From: Acidianus hospitalis
Lineage (GTDB): Archaea > Thermoproteota > Thermoprotei_A > Sulfolobales > Sulfolobaceae
Assembly (NCBI GenBank): GCA_046533895.1
Contig: JAWDOK010000004.1
Span: forward strand, 1 to 64,000
Reading direction: 5' to 3'
DNA: 64,000 nt
Part shown: in pieces, positions 11,392-20,313 of the stretch
Position numbering within the stretch: position 1 is the first letter of the stretch
How the letters are laid out: every line of letters begins with the position of its first letter
Translations under genes and position numbers: made by a program
The notes under the pieces: model-generated
Databases searched by the model: none
Seen by the model: only the letters and a program-made list of their open reading frames with translations
Told to the model about the DNA's origin: nothing

Positions 11392-12645
11392 TTGTCTGAC
11401 CAGTTCATTATTAAAAAAATAAAAGGAATAGAAATACTTGACTCTAGAGGAAATAGAACTATAAGAGTATTTGTAGAAACTGAAGGAGGAATAAAATCCT
11501 TTGGCGACGCACCTGCAGGCGCGTCTAAAGGCAGCAGGGAAGCCATAGAATTAAGAGATAGTAAAGGTGGAGTTAAACCCGCTATAGATTCCGTAAATTA
11601 CTTTATCAATGATGCATTAAGAGGCTTTGATGTAAGAAGACAAGAAGATATCGATAGAACATTAATACAACTTGATGGGACAGATAACAAATCAAAATTG
11701 GGAGCAAATGCAATAATAGCTACCTCAATAGCTGTAGCAAAAACTGCAGCTAAAGCACTAGGGCTTGAAATTTTTCAATATATAGGTGGTGGGAGAAAAC
11801 ATAGGATCCCTGTTCCTCTTTTAAATATATTAAACGGAGGGCTTCATGCAGGTAATAATCTAAAAATTCAAGAATTTATTATAATTCCTCTAAAATTTAA
11901 TAAATTTAGTGAAGCTTTATTTGCATCAACAGAAGTTTATAAACAGCTAAAAAATCTAGTTACTGAAAAATTTGGCAAAATTTATACAGCATTAGGGGAC
12001 GAAGGTGGAGTATCCCCACCATTAAATAAAACAGAAGAGGCATTAGAATTGTTATCTGATGCAGTAAAGAAGGCAGGATATGAAGGAGAATTTTTCTTTG
12101 GTATGGATGCTGCATCCTCAGATTTTTACAATGAAAAGGAAGGAGTATACGAAATAGATGGAGCTAAAAAATCTGCAGAAGAAATGATAGATTACTACTC
12201 AGAATTAGCAGAAAAATACCCAGTTCTATATTTAGAAGATCCATTTAACGAGAACGATTTTGAGCATTTTGCAGAACTTCAATCTAAACTTAAAAATACC
12301 ATTATAACTGGAGACGATTTATATACAACTAACGTTAAATATCTTAAGAAAGGAATAGAAAATAAATCAACTAGAGGAGTTATAGTTAAGCCTAATCAGA
12401 TAGGAACTTTAACAGAAACTTATGAATTCTTTGACACCGCTAGAGAAAATTCCATAAAAACAGTAATAAGCCATAGGAGCGGAGAAACTGAAGACAATTT
12501 CATAGCAGACCTAGCTGTAGGATTAAACAGTGATTTTATAAAGACTGGAGCTCCTGCAAGAGGAGAAAGAACAGCTAAATATAATAGAATATTAGAGATA
12601 GAAAATGAATATGAAATAGAATATGGAAATAAAAATATTATCTAA
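11392..12645 (+). CDS. eno: Enolase
   Basis: Interconverts 2-phosphoglycerate and phosphoenolpyruvate. The 417 residues show EILDSRGNRTIRV, the loop GDAPAGASKGSREA, the metal ligands in FFGMDAASSDF, LYLEDPFNENDF and ITGDDLYTTN, the catalytic lysine in VIVKPNQIGTLTET and the ISHRSGETEDNFIADLAVG signature. The start is TTG preceded by a strong GGAGGT ribosome site; no in-frame ATG lies upstream before a stop. Confidence 0.97.
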   Translation: MSDQFIIKKIKGIEILDSRGNRTIRVFVETEGGIKSFGDAPAGASKGSREAIELRDSKGGVKPAIDSVNYFINDALRGFDVRRQEDIDRTLIQLDGTDNKSKLGANAIIATSIAVAKTAAKALGLEIFQYIGGGRKHRIPVPLLNILNGGLHAGNNLKIQEFIIIPLKFNKFSEALFASTEVYKQLKNLVTEKFGKIYTALGDEGGVSPPLNKTEEALELLSDAVKKAGYEGEFFFGMDAASSDFYNEKEGVYEIDGAKKSAEEMIDYYSELAEKYPVLYLEDPFNENDFEHFAELQSKLKNTIITGDDLYTTNVKYLKKGIENKSTRGVIVKPNQIGTLTETYEFFDTARENSIKTVISHRSGETEDNFIADLAVGLNSDFIKTGAPARGERTAKYNRILEIENEYEIEYGNKNII

Positions 12646-12647
12646 CT

Positions 12648-12896
12648 TTATGGTATGAGGATACCTATAATTATTAGCACTGCTGCAATTACTAGCATAA
12701 GTAGCATAAAATTCTTAACAGACATTGAAGGTAATGCCTTAGCTAATTTAAACATTCCATATATAAATGCCGCAAATAAGATTATTGATGCTATAACAAT
12801 ACCTGTCACTATTAATATTTCAGAAATAGGCACAGTTTGTATATTAATATTACCGAATATCTGCGATGTAATGTTATTAAGTTCGCTTAATGCCAT
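12648..12896 (-). CDS. Small two-span membrane protein
   Basis: An 82-residue protein (MALSELNN) with a short polar N-terminus and two hydrophobic helices (about 24-45 and 60-80) separated by a basic loop (KLAKALPSMSVKN), suggesting both ends outside. The frame can begin at a GTG one codon earlier. An ORF on the opposite strand overlaps it, but this strand has the more natural membrane-protein composition and start. Function is not recognised; it is tail-to-tail with enolase. Confidence 0.6.
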   Translation of the reverse strand: MALSELNNITSQIFGNINIQTVPISEILIVTGIVIASIILFAAFIYGMFKLAKALPSMSVKNFMLLMLVIAAVLIIIGILIP

Positions 12897-12948
12897 CACT
12901 TATCCTTTTTATGTATAAAGTTTATTTATACCACAACCCATAATATTA

Positions 12949-13007
12949 CTCGCTTGATGATGAAGGTTAAAAGCGCTTATCTGTGATGAAAAAGACCTTC
13001 TGACGAG
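12949..13007 (+). ncRNA. Candidate C/D box sRNA upstream of cdvA
   Basis: A C box (ATGATGA, or TTGATGA three bases earlier), an internal C'-like GTGATGA, and a D box CTGA at 13000-13003. CTCG before the C box pairs with CGAG right after the D box, giving the terminal stem expected of a C/D kink-turn. A TATA-like TTTATTTATA at 12921-12930 lies about 25 bases before the predicted 5' end. The D' box is degenerate (CTGT), which is the weak point. Such RNAs guide 2'-O-methylation; the guide before D is AAAAGACCTT. The alternative is that these are operator repeats of the cdvA promoter. Confidence 0.5.
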
Positions 13008-13060
13008 CCTTAACCTTTTTAAATATTTTATCTCAACATGTAACTTTGAGGAGTATTACC
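13008..13060 (+). promoter_or_regulatory. cdvA promoter and ribosome site
   Basis: TTAACCTT at 13010-13017 is the exact inverted copy of AAGGTTAA at 12963-12970 and lies just upstream of an AT-rich TATA-like element (TTTTTAAATATTTTA). GAGGAG at 13048-13053 is the ribosome site for the ATG at 13061. The repeat is a possible repressor site, since cdvA is cell-cycle regulated in Sulfolobales. Confidence 0.55.
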
Positions 13061-13774
13061 ATGATATCAGCTGAGATATTAATGAAATACATTGGACAAA
13101 AAGTAAAAGATCCATATGGCAGAGATTTCGGGTACATTGTTCACGTTTATACTGAAGTTGATGGAAGCGTTACTGGAATAGAAGTAGCTCAAGGAAATTC
13201 GTTTAATACTATAGACCCTTCTAGAATAAAAATTGACGGAGACAACATTGTAGTTTTACCAGATTGGAAAGCTGAGGCTATAAAGACCTTAACATATATG
13301 GAAAAAATTAGGAAAAGGCAAAGGGCGTTAGAGGAGTTGTATGCTAAACAAGAGATTCCAAAATCAACTTATGACGATATGAAAAGAAAACTCGATACTG
13401 AAATGGTAAAGATAAGAGATGATTATACAAAGATTAAGAATAAGCTAAAACAAAGACTTAATGACGTAGAAGACCAACTAACGCAAATTGATAAAGCAAT
13501 GATAGCTGTAAAAATGAGTTACATAGCTGCAGAAATGTCAGAATCCTCGTATAAAAACTCTATAGAAATTTTAAGACAAGCTAAGGATAGTTATACAATG
13601 GAAAAAGACGACATAAGGAAAACATTAGATAAACTTGACCTATTAGATAAAGAAGGACTCGACTTAAAAACACCAACACCAATAAGTAATACTTCAGATC
13701 AGAGTAATAAGAACGATCAGAATAAGTCGGACATACCAATGCCTATACCAGTAAAGGTAATAAATACTTTATGA
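13061..13774 (+). CDS. cdvA: CdvA, cell division protein
   Basis: Crenarchaeal division protein that binds DNA and membrane, assembles first at mid-cell and recruits CdvB. The 237 residues have an N-terminal PRC-barrel (about 1-70), a long coiled coil (about 80-190), a polar linker and a C-terminal proline-rich peptide (IPMPIPVKV) that in the family docks onto the winged helix of CdvB. I start at the ATG after GAGGAG rather than the TTG five codons upstream. It heads cdvABC. Confidence 0.95.
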   Translation: MISAEILMKYIGQKVKDPYGRDFGYIVHVYTEVDGSVTGIEVAQGNSFNTIDPSRIKIDGDNIVVLPDWKAEAIKTLTYMEKIRKRQRALEELYAKQEIPKSTYDDMKRKLDTEMVKIRDDYTKIKNKLKQRLNDVEDQLTQIDKAMIAVKMSYIAAEMSESSYKNSIEILRQAKDSYTMEKDDIRKTLDKLDLLDKEGLDLKTPTPISNTSDQSNKNDQNKSDIPMPIPVKVINTL

Positions 13775-13792
13775 TCAAGCCAGTGAAATAGA

Positions 13793-14569
13793 ATGCTAGA
13801 AAAGTTACCCATATTTTCCCGCTTTAATGGTGATAAAAAAAGGAGAGCTCAACTTGGTAAGCTCCTAACTGAAATATCAATTAAACTAAAGGATCAGCAA
13901 AGCAAGCTAGAAGAGGGAATGCATAGATTAAAGGAAAGAGATAAAGAGCTTTTTGAAAAGCTAGTTAGAGCTCAAATAGAAGGAGATACTGCGAGAGCTA
14001 CAATTTATGCACAGGAAATTTCTGATATTAGAAAGATGATTAAAATAATTTATACAGCGTTCTTAGCAATAGAAAAAGTAAGATTAAAACTAGATACTGT
14101 TCAAGAATTACAAGGCGTGTCGCTAGTTTTATTCCCAGTAGTTAAAATATTAGGCGAATTAAAGGATCAAATAAAAGGAATCGCACCAGAGGTAGCTTTG
14201 GCTTTAGATTCCATAACAAGTAGTGTAAACAGTATTGCAGTAGAGACTGGAGCTTTGAGCGATAAAACTGTTTTACCTTCTACAATAGATGAACAAGCTA
14301 AGAAGATAATGGAAGAGGCACAGAAAACCGCAGAAATTAAAATAAAGGAAATGTTACCAGATTTGCCTCATCCGCCCTCTACAACTCAAGTTAAACTTCA
14401 GTATGAAAAGAGAAAGTTGGATGAAAAAGAGCTCTTAAATTATATCAATAGTAATGGCGGCTTCTTAGATGTAGAATATGTAGTTAAAAAATATGGAGTA
14501 GAAAAAGACGAGGTGATGGGATTACTTAAGGAAATGGCAAATAAAGGGCTAATTAGTATCGAGGCATGA
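13793..14569 (+). CDS. cdvB: CdvB, ESCRT-III-like division protein
   Basis: ESCRT-III homolog that polymerises at the division site. The 258 residues comprise the helical ESCRT-III core (about 1-170), a MIM2-like proline motif (LPDLPHPPST near 190) that binds the MIT domain of CdvC, and a C-terminal winged helix (about 205-258: LLNYINSNGGFLDVEYVVKKYGV) that binds CdvA. Presence of the winged helix marks it as CdvB rather than the shorter paralogs B1-B3. Gap to cdvA is 18 bases. Confidence 0.96.
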   Translation: MLEKLPIFSRFNGDKKRRAQLGKLLTEISIKLKDQQSKLEEGMHRLKERDKELFEKLVRAQIEGDTARATIYAQEISDIRKMIKIIYTAFLAIEKVRLKLDTVQELQGVSLVLFPVVKILGELKDQIKGIAPEVALALDSITSSVNSIAVETGALSDKTVLPSTIDEQAKKIMEEAQKTAEIKIKEMLPDLPHPPSTTQVKLQYEKRKLDEKELLNYINSNGGFLDVEYVVKKYGVEKDEVMGLLKEMANKGLISIEA

Positions 14570-14573
14570 GAAA

Positions 14574-15686
14574 ATGAGCGCTCCTATAATGTTAGAAGAA
14601 ATGGCAAGAAAATACGCTATAGCTGCAGTAAGAGCTGACAAGGAAGGAAATAGAGACGAAGCAATAACTTACTATAAGAAAGCCATAGACGTTTTAACTC
14701 AGATAGTTGTTTTATATCCAGATTCTCCGACAAGGCAAGCTTATGAACAAATGATTGATGAATACAAAAAACGAGTAAGCGTTCTTGAAAATATGTTACC
14801 AGAGACTCCTCAAGAGGATAATTCCCAAAAAACAGATGACGAACTAATAATGAAAGAAAAACCTAAAGTTTCATTCTCCGACATTGTAGGCTTAGATGAC
14901 GTTAAAGAAGCTTTAAAAGAAGCAATAATATACCCCTCAAAGAGGCCTGATTTATTCCCATTAGGTTGGCCGAGAGGAATCCTCTTATATGGACCTCCGG
15001 GTAATGGGAAAACAATGCTTGCTGCAGCCGTAGCTAACGAAATAGACTCCTACTTTATTCATGTTGATGCAGCATCTATAATGTCAAAATGGCTAGGAGA
15101 GGCAGAAAAGAATGTAGCAAAAATATTCAATACTGCGAGAGAATATTCTAAGAAAGATAATAAGCCAGCTATAATCTTTGTAGATGAAATTGACGCATTA
15201 CTTGGAACCTATACTTCAGAAGTTGGAGGAGAGGTTAGAGTTAGAAATCAATTCTTAAAGGAAATGGACGGAATAATGGATAAAAACGAAAATTACATGG
15301 TTTACGTTATAGGCGCTACTAATAAGCCTTGGAGATTAGATGAACCTTTCTTAAGGAGGTTCCAAAAGAGAATTTATGTTCCTTTGCCAGATTTTAACCA
15401 AAGGTTAGCGTTATTCAAGTATTATACGTCAAAGGTTAAACTAGGCAATGTTGATCTTCAAGAATTAGCTAAAATGACTGAAGGCTATTCAGCAAGCGAC
15501 ATAAGAGACATAGTACAGTCTGCTCATATGAGAGTTGTGAAAGAAATGTTTGAAAAGAACTTATCTGAGCCAAGAGAAATAACTATGGACGATTTCAAAG
15601 AAGTCCTAAAGATAAGAAAGCCCAGTGTTAACCAAGAACTTCTTAAAGCTTATGAAGCTTGGACAGAAAAGTTTAAGGCATTATAA
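14574..15686 (+). CDS. cdvC: CdvC, Vps4-like AAA ATPase
   Basis: Disassembles and remodels ESCRT-III polymers during division. The 370 residues have an N-terminal MIT domain (about 5-75), a linker, then the AAA module with Walker A GPPGNGKT near 140, pore-loop SKWLGEAEKN, Walker B IIFVDEIDAL, sensor-1 IGATNKPW and the arginine finger region LRRFQKR. It follows cdvB by four bases. Confidence 0.97.
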   Translation: MSAPIMLEEMARKYAIAAVRADKEGNRDEAITYYKKAIDVLTQIVVLYPDSPTRQAYEQMIDEYKKRVSVLENMLPETPQEDNSQKTDDELIMKEKPKVSFSDIVGLDDVKEALKEAIIYPSKRPDLFPLGWPRGILLYGPPGNGKTMLAAAVANEIDSYFIHVDAASIMSKWLGEAEKNVAKIFNTAREYSKKDNKPAIIFVDEIDALLGTYTSEVGGEVRVRNQFLKEMDGIMDKNENYMVYVIGATNKPWRLDEPFLRRFQKRIYVPLPDFNQRLALFKYYTSKVKLGNVDLQELAKMTEGYSASDIRDIVQSAHMRVVKEMFEKNLSEPREITMDDFKEVLKIRKPSVNQELLKAYEAWTEKFKAL

Positions 15687-15687
15687 T

Positions 15688-15741
15688 AATCAGCTACCCC
15701 AAGTGCACTTCATCGGTCAGTTGGCATGTCTAACATCATTT
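15688..15741 (-). ncRNA. Candidate C/D box sRNA between cdvC and topA
   Basis: On the minus strand: C box ATGATGT (15739-15733), a 12-base guide, D' CTGA (15720-15717), C' CCGATGA (15716-15710), a 16-base guide ending GGGGTAG, and D box CTGA (15693-15690). The first guide has the standard 12-base length. A TATA-like AAAATTAATAA lies about 25 bases upstream, inside the topA 3' end. C and C' each differ from consensus and D' and C' are adjacent, so this is good but not textbook. Targets are unknown. Confidence 0.6.
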
Positions 15742-15744
15742 AAG

Positions 15745-17721
15745 TTAAATAGACAGCAAATCGCTTATTAATTTTCCTGTTGACTTACTTCCTTTAATAT
15801 ATTTTAAAATCATCTTTATGTCATATCCAGTTCTGTCTTCCCAGATTTTAATTGCCTCATCAAGCTTTTCTTTAGCAATTAAATGATATTTACATAATCC
15901 GTCCTTCATAGCCTCAAAGTCACATAGTTTGCATTTATTATATGCAACTAAATTCAAACCTTTAGCTAGCTCTAAGCCTATAATTTTCTTTTCCTCATTA
16001 TATTTCTCAAAGTACTTGGAAATTTTATCTTTAACCTCATTAATTACTTCATCTTTATTTTTCTTACCATAAATAATTTCGTCCAATTTGTCTTCCATAT
16101 CTGCTGTCATTTTAACGTCAGTTAGTTCGTTAAAGTATTTCTCGAGAACTTCAGAAACAATTATACCTAGTTTTGTCGGATAGATATAACTTCTTTTAGT
16201 TACTACATACTTTCTCTGGAATAATGTTTCTATAATTTTTCCTCTTGTTGCTTCAGTGCCTATTTTTACATCTTCCATCCATTTAAGTAGAGAAACCCGG
16301 GTAAATCTTGTTGAAGGCTTTGCCAGTAAAAGCTTTGGTTTAATTGAAATTATTTCTACTTCACTTCCTTCATTGACGTTTACAAGTTCTTCGTTCTCAA
16401 ATCTGTGATAGGGATAAATCTTTAGCCAACCCTCATAGGTTATCTTTTGAAAATCTAATTGTAACTTTAATTTTTCCTTCTCAAATTCTAGAATAATTCT
16501 CTGTCTGGTAACTTCTGCATCTCTAGAAATAGATGCTAAAAATCTCCTAACAATAAGCTCGTAAACTTCACTTTCTTGTTTACCTAGTTTTTTAGGAATA
16601 ACTCCTGTAGGATAAATAGCTGGGTGTGCCGGATCGTCTTTATTACCTTGTCTAACTATAAATTTCCCTTTAGTCATAAGGTTTAATTCGTCCACTAACT
16701 CTCCGAATCTTTGAGATAATCCTGTTACAATTTCATTGATATTAATGGTAGGCGGTATTTTTTGACTATTAGTCCTTGGATAACTTATCACTCCATCGAG
16801 ATAAAGCTCTTCTCCTACTCTCTCAGTTCTATAAGGAGACAATCCAAATAATCTTCCAGCTTCTAATTGTAAATCTCCTAAATTGAAAGGAGGAGGTCTA
16901 ATTATTTTATCCTTATTTAAAATATTTTTATCTACTATTAGCTTATCTTTCTTTAACCTAGTTATTAATGATTCTACGTCATCAATATTATGAAACTCTT
17001 GATCTAAGTATACTGTATTTATTATATTCCCAAGCCTTATTTTTAGTTCTATTTTAAAATAAGGCAAAGGAACGAAAGTTTCTCTATCAAGATGCCTTTT
17101 AACAACTTCTATTAGCGTAGGGCTCTGCACTCTTCCAGCGCTCAATATTACACTTTTCTTTGAGGTATCCTTTACTGCATTCATTAAAGCCCTGCTGACA
17201 TTTATACCCCAAAGCCAATCAACTATATGCCTAGCAATTCCTGCATTAACCATATTATAATCCAAGGGTTGTAAATTATTAAAAGATTTAATTAACTCTT
17301 CCTTAGTTAACGACGAGAATTTCATTCTTTTAGCTTTTTTCAAATCTCCAAAATTTTTAATTATCATGTAACCAATTACTGAACCTTCTATATCATAGTC
17401 ACATGCGTTTATATATTCTTTAGCATATTTACATAACCTTTGGAGCAAAATCAAATATTTCCTAGTATAGTAGGATTTCTTGTCTATCTCCCATAGTGGT
17501 TTCCACTCAACCTCAAATACTGGGAATCCAGAAGGTCCAGTTAAATTAAACAAGTGACCAACAGCTGATGCTATTACTATATTCCTAGTAGGGATTACCC
17601 AATATAATGCAGAATTGGACTTACAAGTTATGAATTTTGAAGAAAAAGCATCTACTATCTTTCTAGCAGCCTTAGGTTTTTCAGCTATTATTAACGTATA
17701 ATTTCTTGGATTGCAGGATAT
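15745..17721 (-). CDS. topA: Type IA DNA topoisomerase (TopA / topoisomerase III-like), no canonical start codon
   Basis: Relaxes or decatenates DNA through a transient tyrosine-DNA link. Visible are the acidic TOPRIM motif INACDYDIEGSVIGY, the active-site tyrosine region DGVISYPRTNSQKIP and a C-terminal region with four cysteines (CKLCDFEAMKDGLCKYH has three). The first ATG/GTG/TTG (TTG at 17553) would remove the first TOPRIM motif, but the frame upstream encodes it (TLIIAEKPKAARKI, then VIASAVGH). No ATG, GTG or TTG occurs between the preceding in-frame stop and that motif. I place the start near the ATA at 17721, after GGGGGTT; the exact codon is uncertain. It directly follows rpoK. Confidence 0.85.
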   Translation of the reverse strand: MSCNPRNYTLIIAEKPKAARKIVDAFSSKFITCKSNSALYWVIPTRNIVIASAVGHLFNLTGPSGFPVFEVEWKPLWEIDKKSYYTRKYLILLQRLCKYAKEYINACDYDIEGSVIGYMIIKNFGDLKKAKRMKFSSLTKEELIKSFNNLQPLDYNMVNAGIARHIVDWLWGINVSRALMNAVKDTSKKSVILSAGRVQSPTLIEVVKRHLDRETFVPLPYFKIELKIRLGNIINTVYLDQEFHNIDDVESLITRLKKDKLIVDKNILNKDKIIRPPPFNLGDLQLEAGRLFGLSPYRTERVGEELYLDGVISYPRTNSQKIPPTININEIVTGLSQRFGELVDELNLMTKGKFIVRQGNKDDPAHPAIYPTGVIPKKLGKQESEVYELIVRRFLASISRDAEVTRQRIILEFEKEKLKLQLDFQKITYEGWLKIYPYHRFENEELVNVNEGSEVEIISIKPKLLLAKPSTRFTRVSLLKWMEDVKIGTEATRGKIIETLFQRKYVVTKRSYIYPTKLGIIVSEVLEKYFNELTDVKMTADMEDKLDEIIYGKKNKDEVINEVKDKISKYFEKYNEEKKIIGLELAKGLNLVAYNKCKLCDFEAMKDGLCKYHLIAKEKLDEAIKIWEDRTGYDIKMILKYIKGSKSTGKLISDLLSI

Positions 17722-17723
17722 AT

Positions 17724-18011
17724 TTAACCCCCTAAAATCTCCTTCACTGAAATTAATTCTACTTTACCATTAGGGAATCTTCTCCTAATTGTTATAGGTA
17801 AAACTCCTCTTTTTAGCTCCTCTTCAGCAATGGATATAGAGTTTAATTGCTCGGGTTTAAATCCAGATATATCTATTAATGGTACTGCACCCATAGCTAA
17901 CTGTAAGGCTCTTGCACTAACTATTCTTGCAATTTCATAAATTGTTAATCTCTTCTTCCAAGATTCTATATAAGCAACATTCAGCTTATTAACGATTTCT
18001 AATTCAGACAT
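17724..18011 (-). CDS. rpoK: DNA-directed RNA polymerase subunit K (Rpo6)
   Basis: Homolog of eukaryotic RPB6 and bacterial omega, a small assembly subunit. The 95 residues show the family core TIYEIARIVSARALQLAMGAVPLID and the C-terminal LKRGVLPITIRRRFPNGKVELI. It starts with ATG; its stop lies just before topA, so the two probably share a message. Confidence 0.95.
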   Translation of the reverse strand: MSELEIVNKLNVAYIESWKKRLTIYEIARIVSARALQLAMGAVPLIDISGFKPEQLNSISIAEEELKRGVLPITIRRRFPNGKVELISVKEILGG

Positions 18012-18047
18012 CTTAAGTACATATTAATCTAGGAAAATAAATTTACC

Positions 18048-19166
18048 TTACCATATAACTTCTTGCCTTAAGAATTCTGGAAGTTTGCAATCTGCTGGTG
18101 GTTTAATCTCGATATCCTGCTTTAATACATCAGAAAGTGATAACAATAGCCTGGATATAGCTCTATCATCCACAACTCCTAATATACCAATTCTAATTAT
18201 TTTATCCCTTAATTCTCCCATTCCCCCACTTATTTCTATTCCACGTTTCTTTAACTCTTCCCTAAGAGTTTTAGAAGGGATAGGAGGAATCCCTGCAACT
18301 ACTGTGTTAGAAAAGTTACTCTCATTACCAAATAACGAAAAGCTAATACTAGACAGTACAGATCTTAGATATCTACTACAAGCCTCATGTCTTTTTATTC
18401 TATTTTTTAATCCTTCCATTTCCAGAATTTCTGCAGCCCTTAATGAGGCAAAGAAAGCTCCAGTAGATGGAGTAAATGGAGTTTCATGCTTATCTTGGAA
18501 TTTTAATGCTAATTTCAAGTTAAGGTAATTTGGCATATCATCGTCATGAAGCTCGCTTACCCCTTCTTCAGACATTGCTACAAACCCCATTCCTGGTACT
18601 GAAGCTAATGCTTTTTGACTACCAGTAGCTATAGCGTCAATATGCCAATTATTAACATCTATCTCATATGCTGCAAAGCCTGAAACAGAATCAACTATAA
18701 ACTTCTTTCCTGAATTTTTAACTAGTTTAGCAACTTCTCTCAAGTTTCTAAACGCTATTCCAGTGCTAGTCTCATTATGTACTAAAGCTACTGCATCGGC
18801 GTCTTTATTTTCATCTAAAGCCACTTTTACATCCTCTAACGAAAATCCCTCTCCTGCAGGTTTAGAATAAACCTTTGTTGTACATCCTCTCCTATTTATA
18901 GAATCTAATAGCCTATTACTAAACTCACCATAAGTAAATACTATCACTTTTTCTCCTCTTTTCAATAACGAGAAGACCATAGATTCTACGGCCAAAGTTC
19001 CTGAGCCCGTAAGTAACGCTACTCTGCTTGAGTCAAAATGCTTTATCATCTTTTCTTCCAAGGACTTTACTACTTCTCTAAATTCATCAGACCTATGATT
19101 TACAACCCTAGTTGCTTCAAAAGAAACACTTTGAGGTACATTAACTGGACCAGGTATTAAAATCAA
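18048..19166 (-). CDS. Class V aminotransferase (serine or alanine-glyoxylate type)
   Basis: PLP enzyme of 372 residues. The N-terminus LIPGPVNVPQSV, the LTGSGTLAVESMV stretch and the PLP lysine in ATGSQKALASVPGMGF near residue 185 place it with serine-pyruvate / alanine-glyoxylate aminotransferases. It overlaps serA by four bases, so it probably supplies the transamination step of the phosphorylated serine pathway, replacing a canonical SerC; the substrate is inferred from that coupling. Confidence 0.85.
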   Translation of the reverse strand: MILIPGPVNVPQSVSFEATRVVNHRSDEFREVVKSLEEKMIKHFDSSRVALLTGSGTLAVESMVFSLLKRGEKVIVFTYGEFSNRLLDSINRRGCTTKVYSKPAGEGFSLEDVKVALDENKDADAVALVHNETSTGIAFRNLREVAKLVKNSGKKFIVDSVSGFAAYEIDVNNWHIDAIATGSQKALASVPGMGFVAMSEEGVSELHDDDMPNYLNLKLALKFQDKHETPFTPSTGAFFASLRAAEILEMEGLKNRIKRHEACSRYLRSVLSSISFSLFGNESNFSNTVVAGIPPIPSKTLREELKKRGIEISGGMGELRDKIIRIGILGVVDDRAISRLLLSLSDVLKQDIEIKPPADCKLPEFLRQEVIW

Positions 19167-20137
19167 AATTGAACACCTAGTTCTTTTATAGCATTAAGTA
19201 AATTCTCGGTAGTAGTTACTGCTACTCTGTATTGTGCCTCTTTTGTTTGTGCACCTATGTGCGTAGTTATTGTAACTCTCTCGTGTTTTAAAAGCTCTAA
19301 TTCCCATTCTTCTTTGGGCGGCTCATGCCATAATACGTCAGCGGCGTACGCATAAACTTTACCACTTTTTATATATTTCAACAAGGCTTGACCATCTACT
19401 GCTACTGCTCTACTAGTGTTTACTATAATTACGTTATCCTTCATAATTTCAAACGCCTTCTCGTCTAGAATCGGTTTAGCGTTTTTACCTACTGTCACAT
19501 GGAGAGAAATTACGTCAGACTGCTTTAATAATTCCTCTAAAGTAACTGGAATTATTCCTAGTTGCGTTGCTCTATCTTTTATATCCATTATATCATAAGC
19601 TAATACTCTCATTCCCATAGCTTTTGCAATTATTCCAACTTTAGTGCCAATTCTTCCAAACCCTATTATTCCTAGAGTTTTTCCAGCTAATTCTAACCCC
19701 TCTATTTTCTTAAATATACCGCTCTTAGCTAACGTCATAGAAGTATACATTTTCCTTGCTCCTGTTATCATAAGACCTATTGTTAACTCTACTGCAGAAT
19801 CTGTAGATGCTCCTGGTGCATAAACTATCTTTATTCCTCTTTCTTGTGCAGCATCTGTATCAATATTATCTAATCCTATCCCTGCTCTTGCTATTATCTT
19901 AAGTCTCTTTCCTCTTTCTATAATATCTCTAGTTACCCTAGTTCTACTCCTTACTACTATTATATCATAGTTCTCAATCACCTTCATTAATTCTTCCTTA
20001 GAAATCTCTGGCTGATAGTCTACATGAAAGCCTTTCTCTTTTAAAGTATTTAGCATTACGTCAGCTACGGGATCAGTTATTAAGATATTTAGGTTTTCTT
20101 TATTTAGAGAATTGGTTTGTACAGTTGTTTGCTCCAT
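19163..20137 (-). CDS. serA: D-3-phosphoglycerate dehydrogenase
   Basis: NAD-dependent first step of serine synthesis. The 324 residues contain the Rossmann motif GIIGFGRIGTKVG near 152, the catalytic arginine in VNTSRAVAVDGQAL and the histidine in ITTHIGAQTKEAQ. No ACT or ASB domain is present, so it is the short form. I start at the ATG at 20137, preceded by GGTGAT; the GTG inside that ribosome site at 20146 is a less likely start. Confidence 0.9.
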   Translation of the reverse strand: MEQTTVQTNSLNKENLNILITDPVADVMLNTLKEKGFHVDYQPEISKEELMKVIENYDIIVVRSRTRVTRDIIERGKRLKIIARAGIGLDNIDTDAAQERGIKIVYAPGASTDSAVELTIGLMITGARKMYTSMTLAKSGIFKKIEGLELAGKTLGIIGFGRIGTKVGIIAKAMGMRVLAYDIMDIKDRATQLGIIPVTLEELLKQSDVISLHVTVGKNAKPILDEKAFEIMKDNVIIVNTSRAVAVDGQALLKYIKSGKVYAYAADVLWHEPPKEEWELELLKHERVTITTHIGAQTKEAQYRVAVTTTENLLNAIKELGVQF

Positions 20138-20313
20138 TTTTATCACCGTTACAAGAAGTTATCTATTCTTTACCATGATGATGATGAAAAAACATAAGAA
20201 TAAGCAGTATTATAGAAGGAGAAAATTAAACTTCCTTGATCAATTTTTAGGTTAGCTAAGACTATCATTTTTAGCTCATATATATGAGAAATCTCTGGTT
20301 TATATACTTTTAT

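Noticed and set aside
12655..12918. An 87-residue plus-strand frame opposite the small membrane protein
   Set aside because: The minus-strand frame has a more natural membrane-protein layout and start; the plus frame looks like its shadow, though both are short.
20175..20255. A 26-residue basic frame MMMMKKHKNKQYYRRRK in the serA-ogg gap
   Set aside because: No TATA or ribosome site at a sensible distance, and the four ATGs arise from a simple ATG repeat; too short to support by eye.
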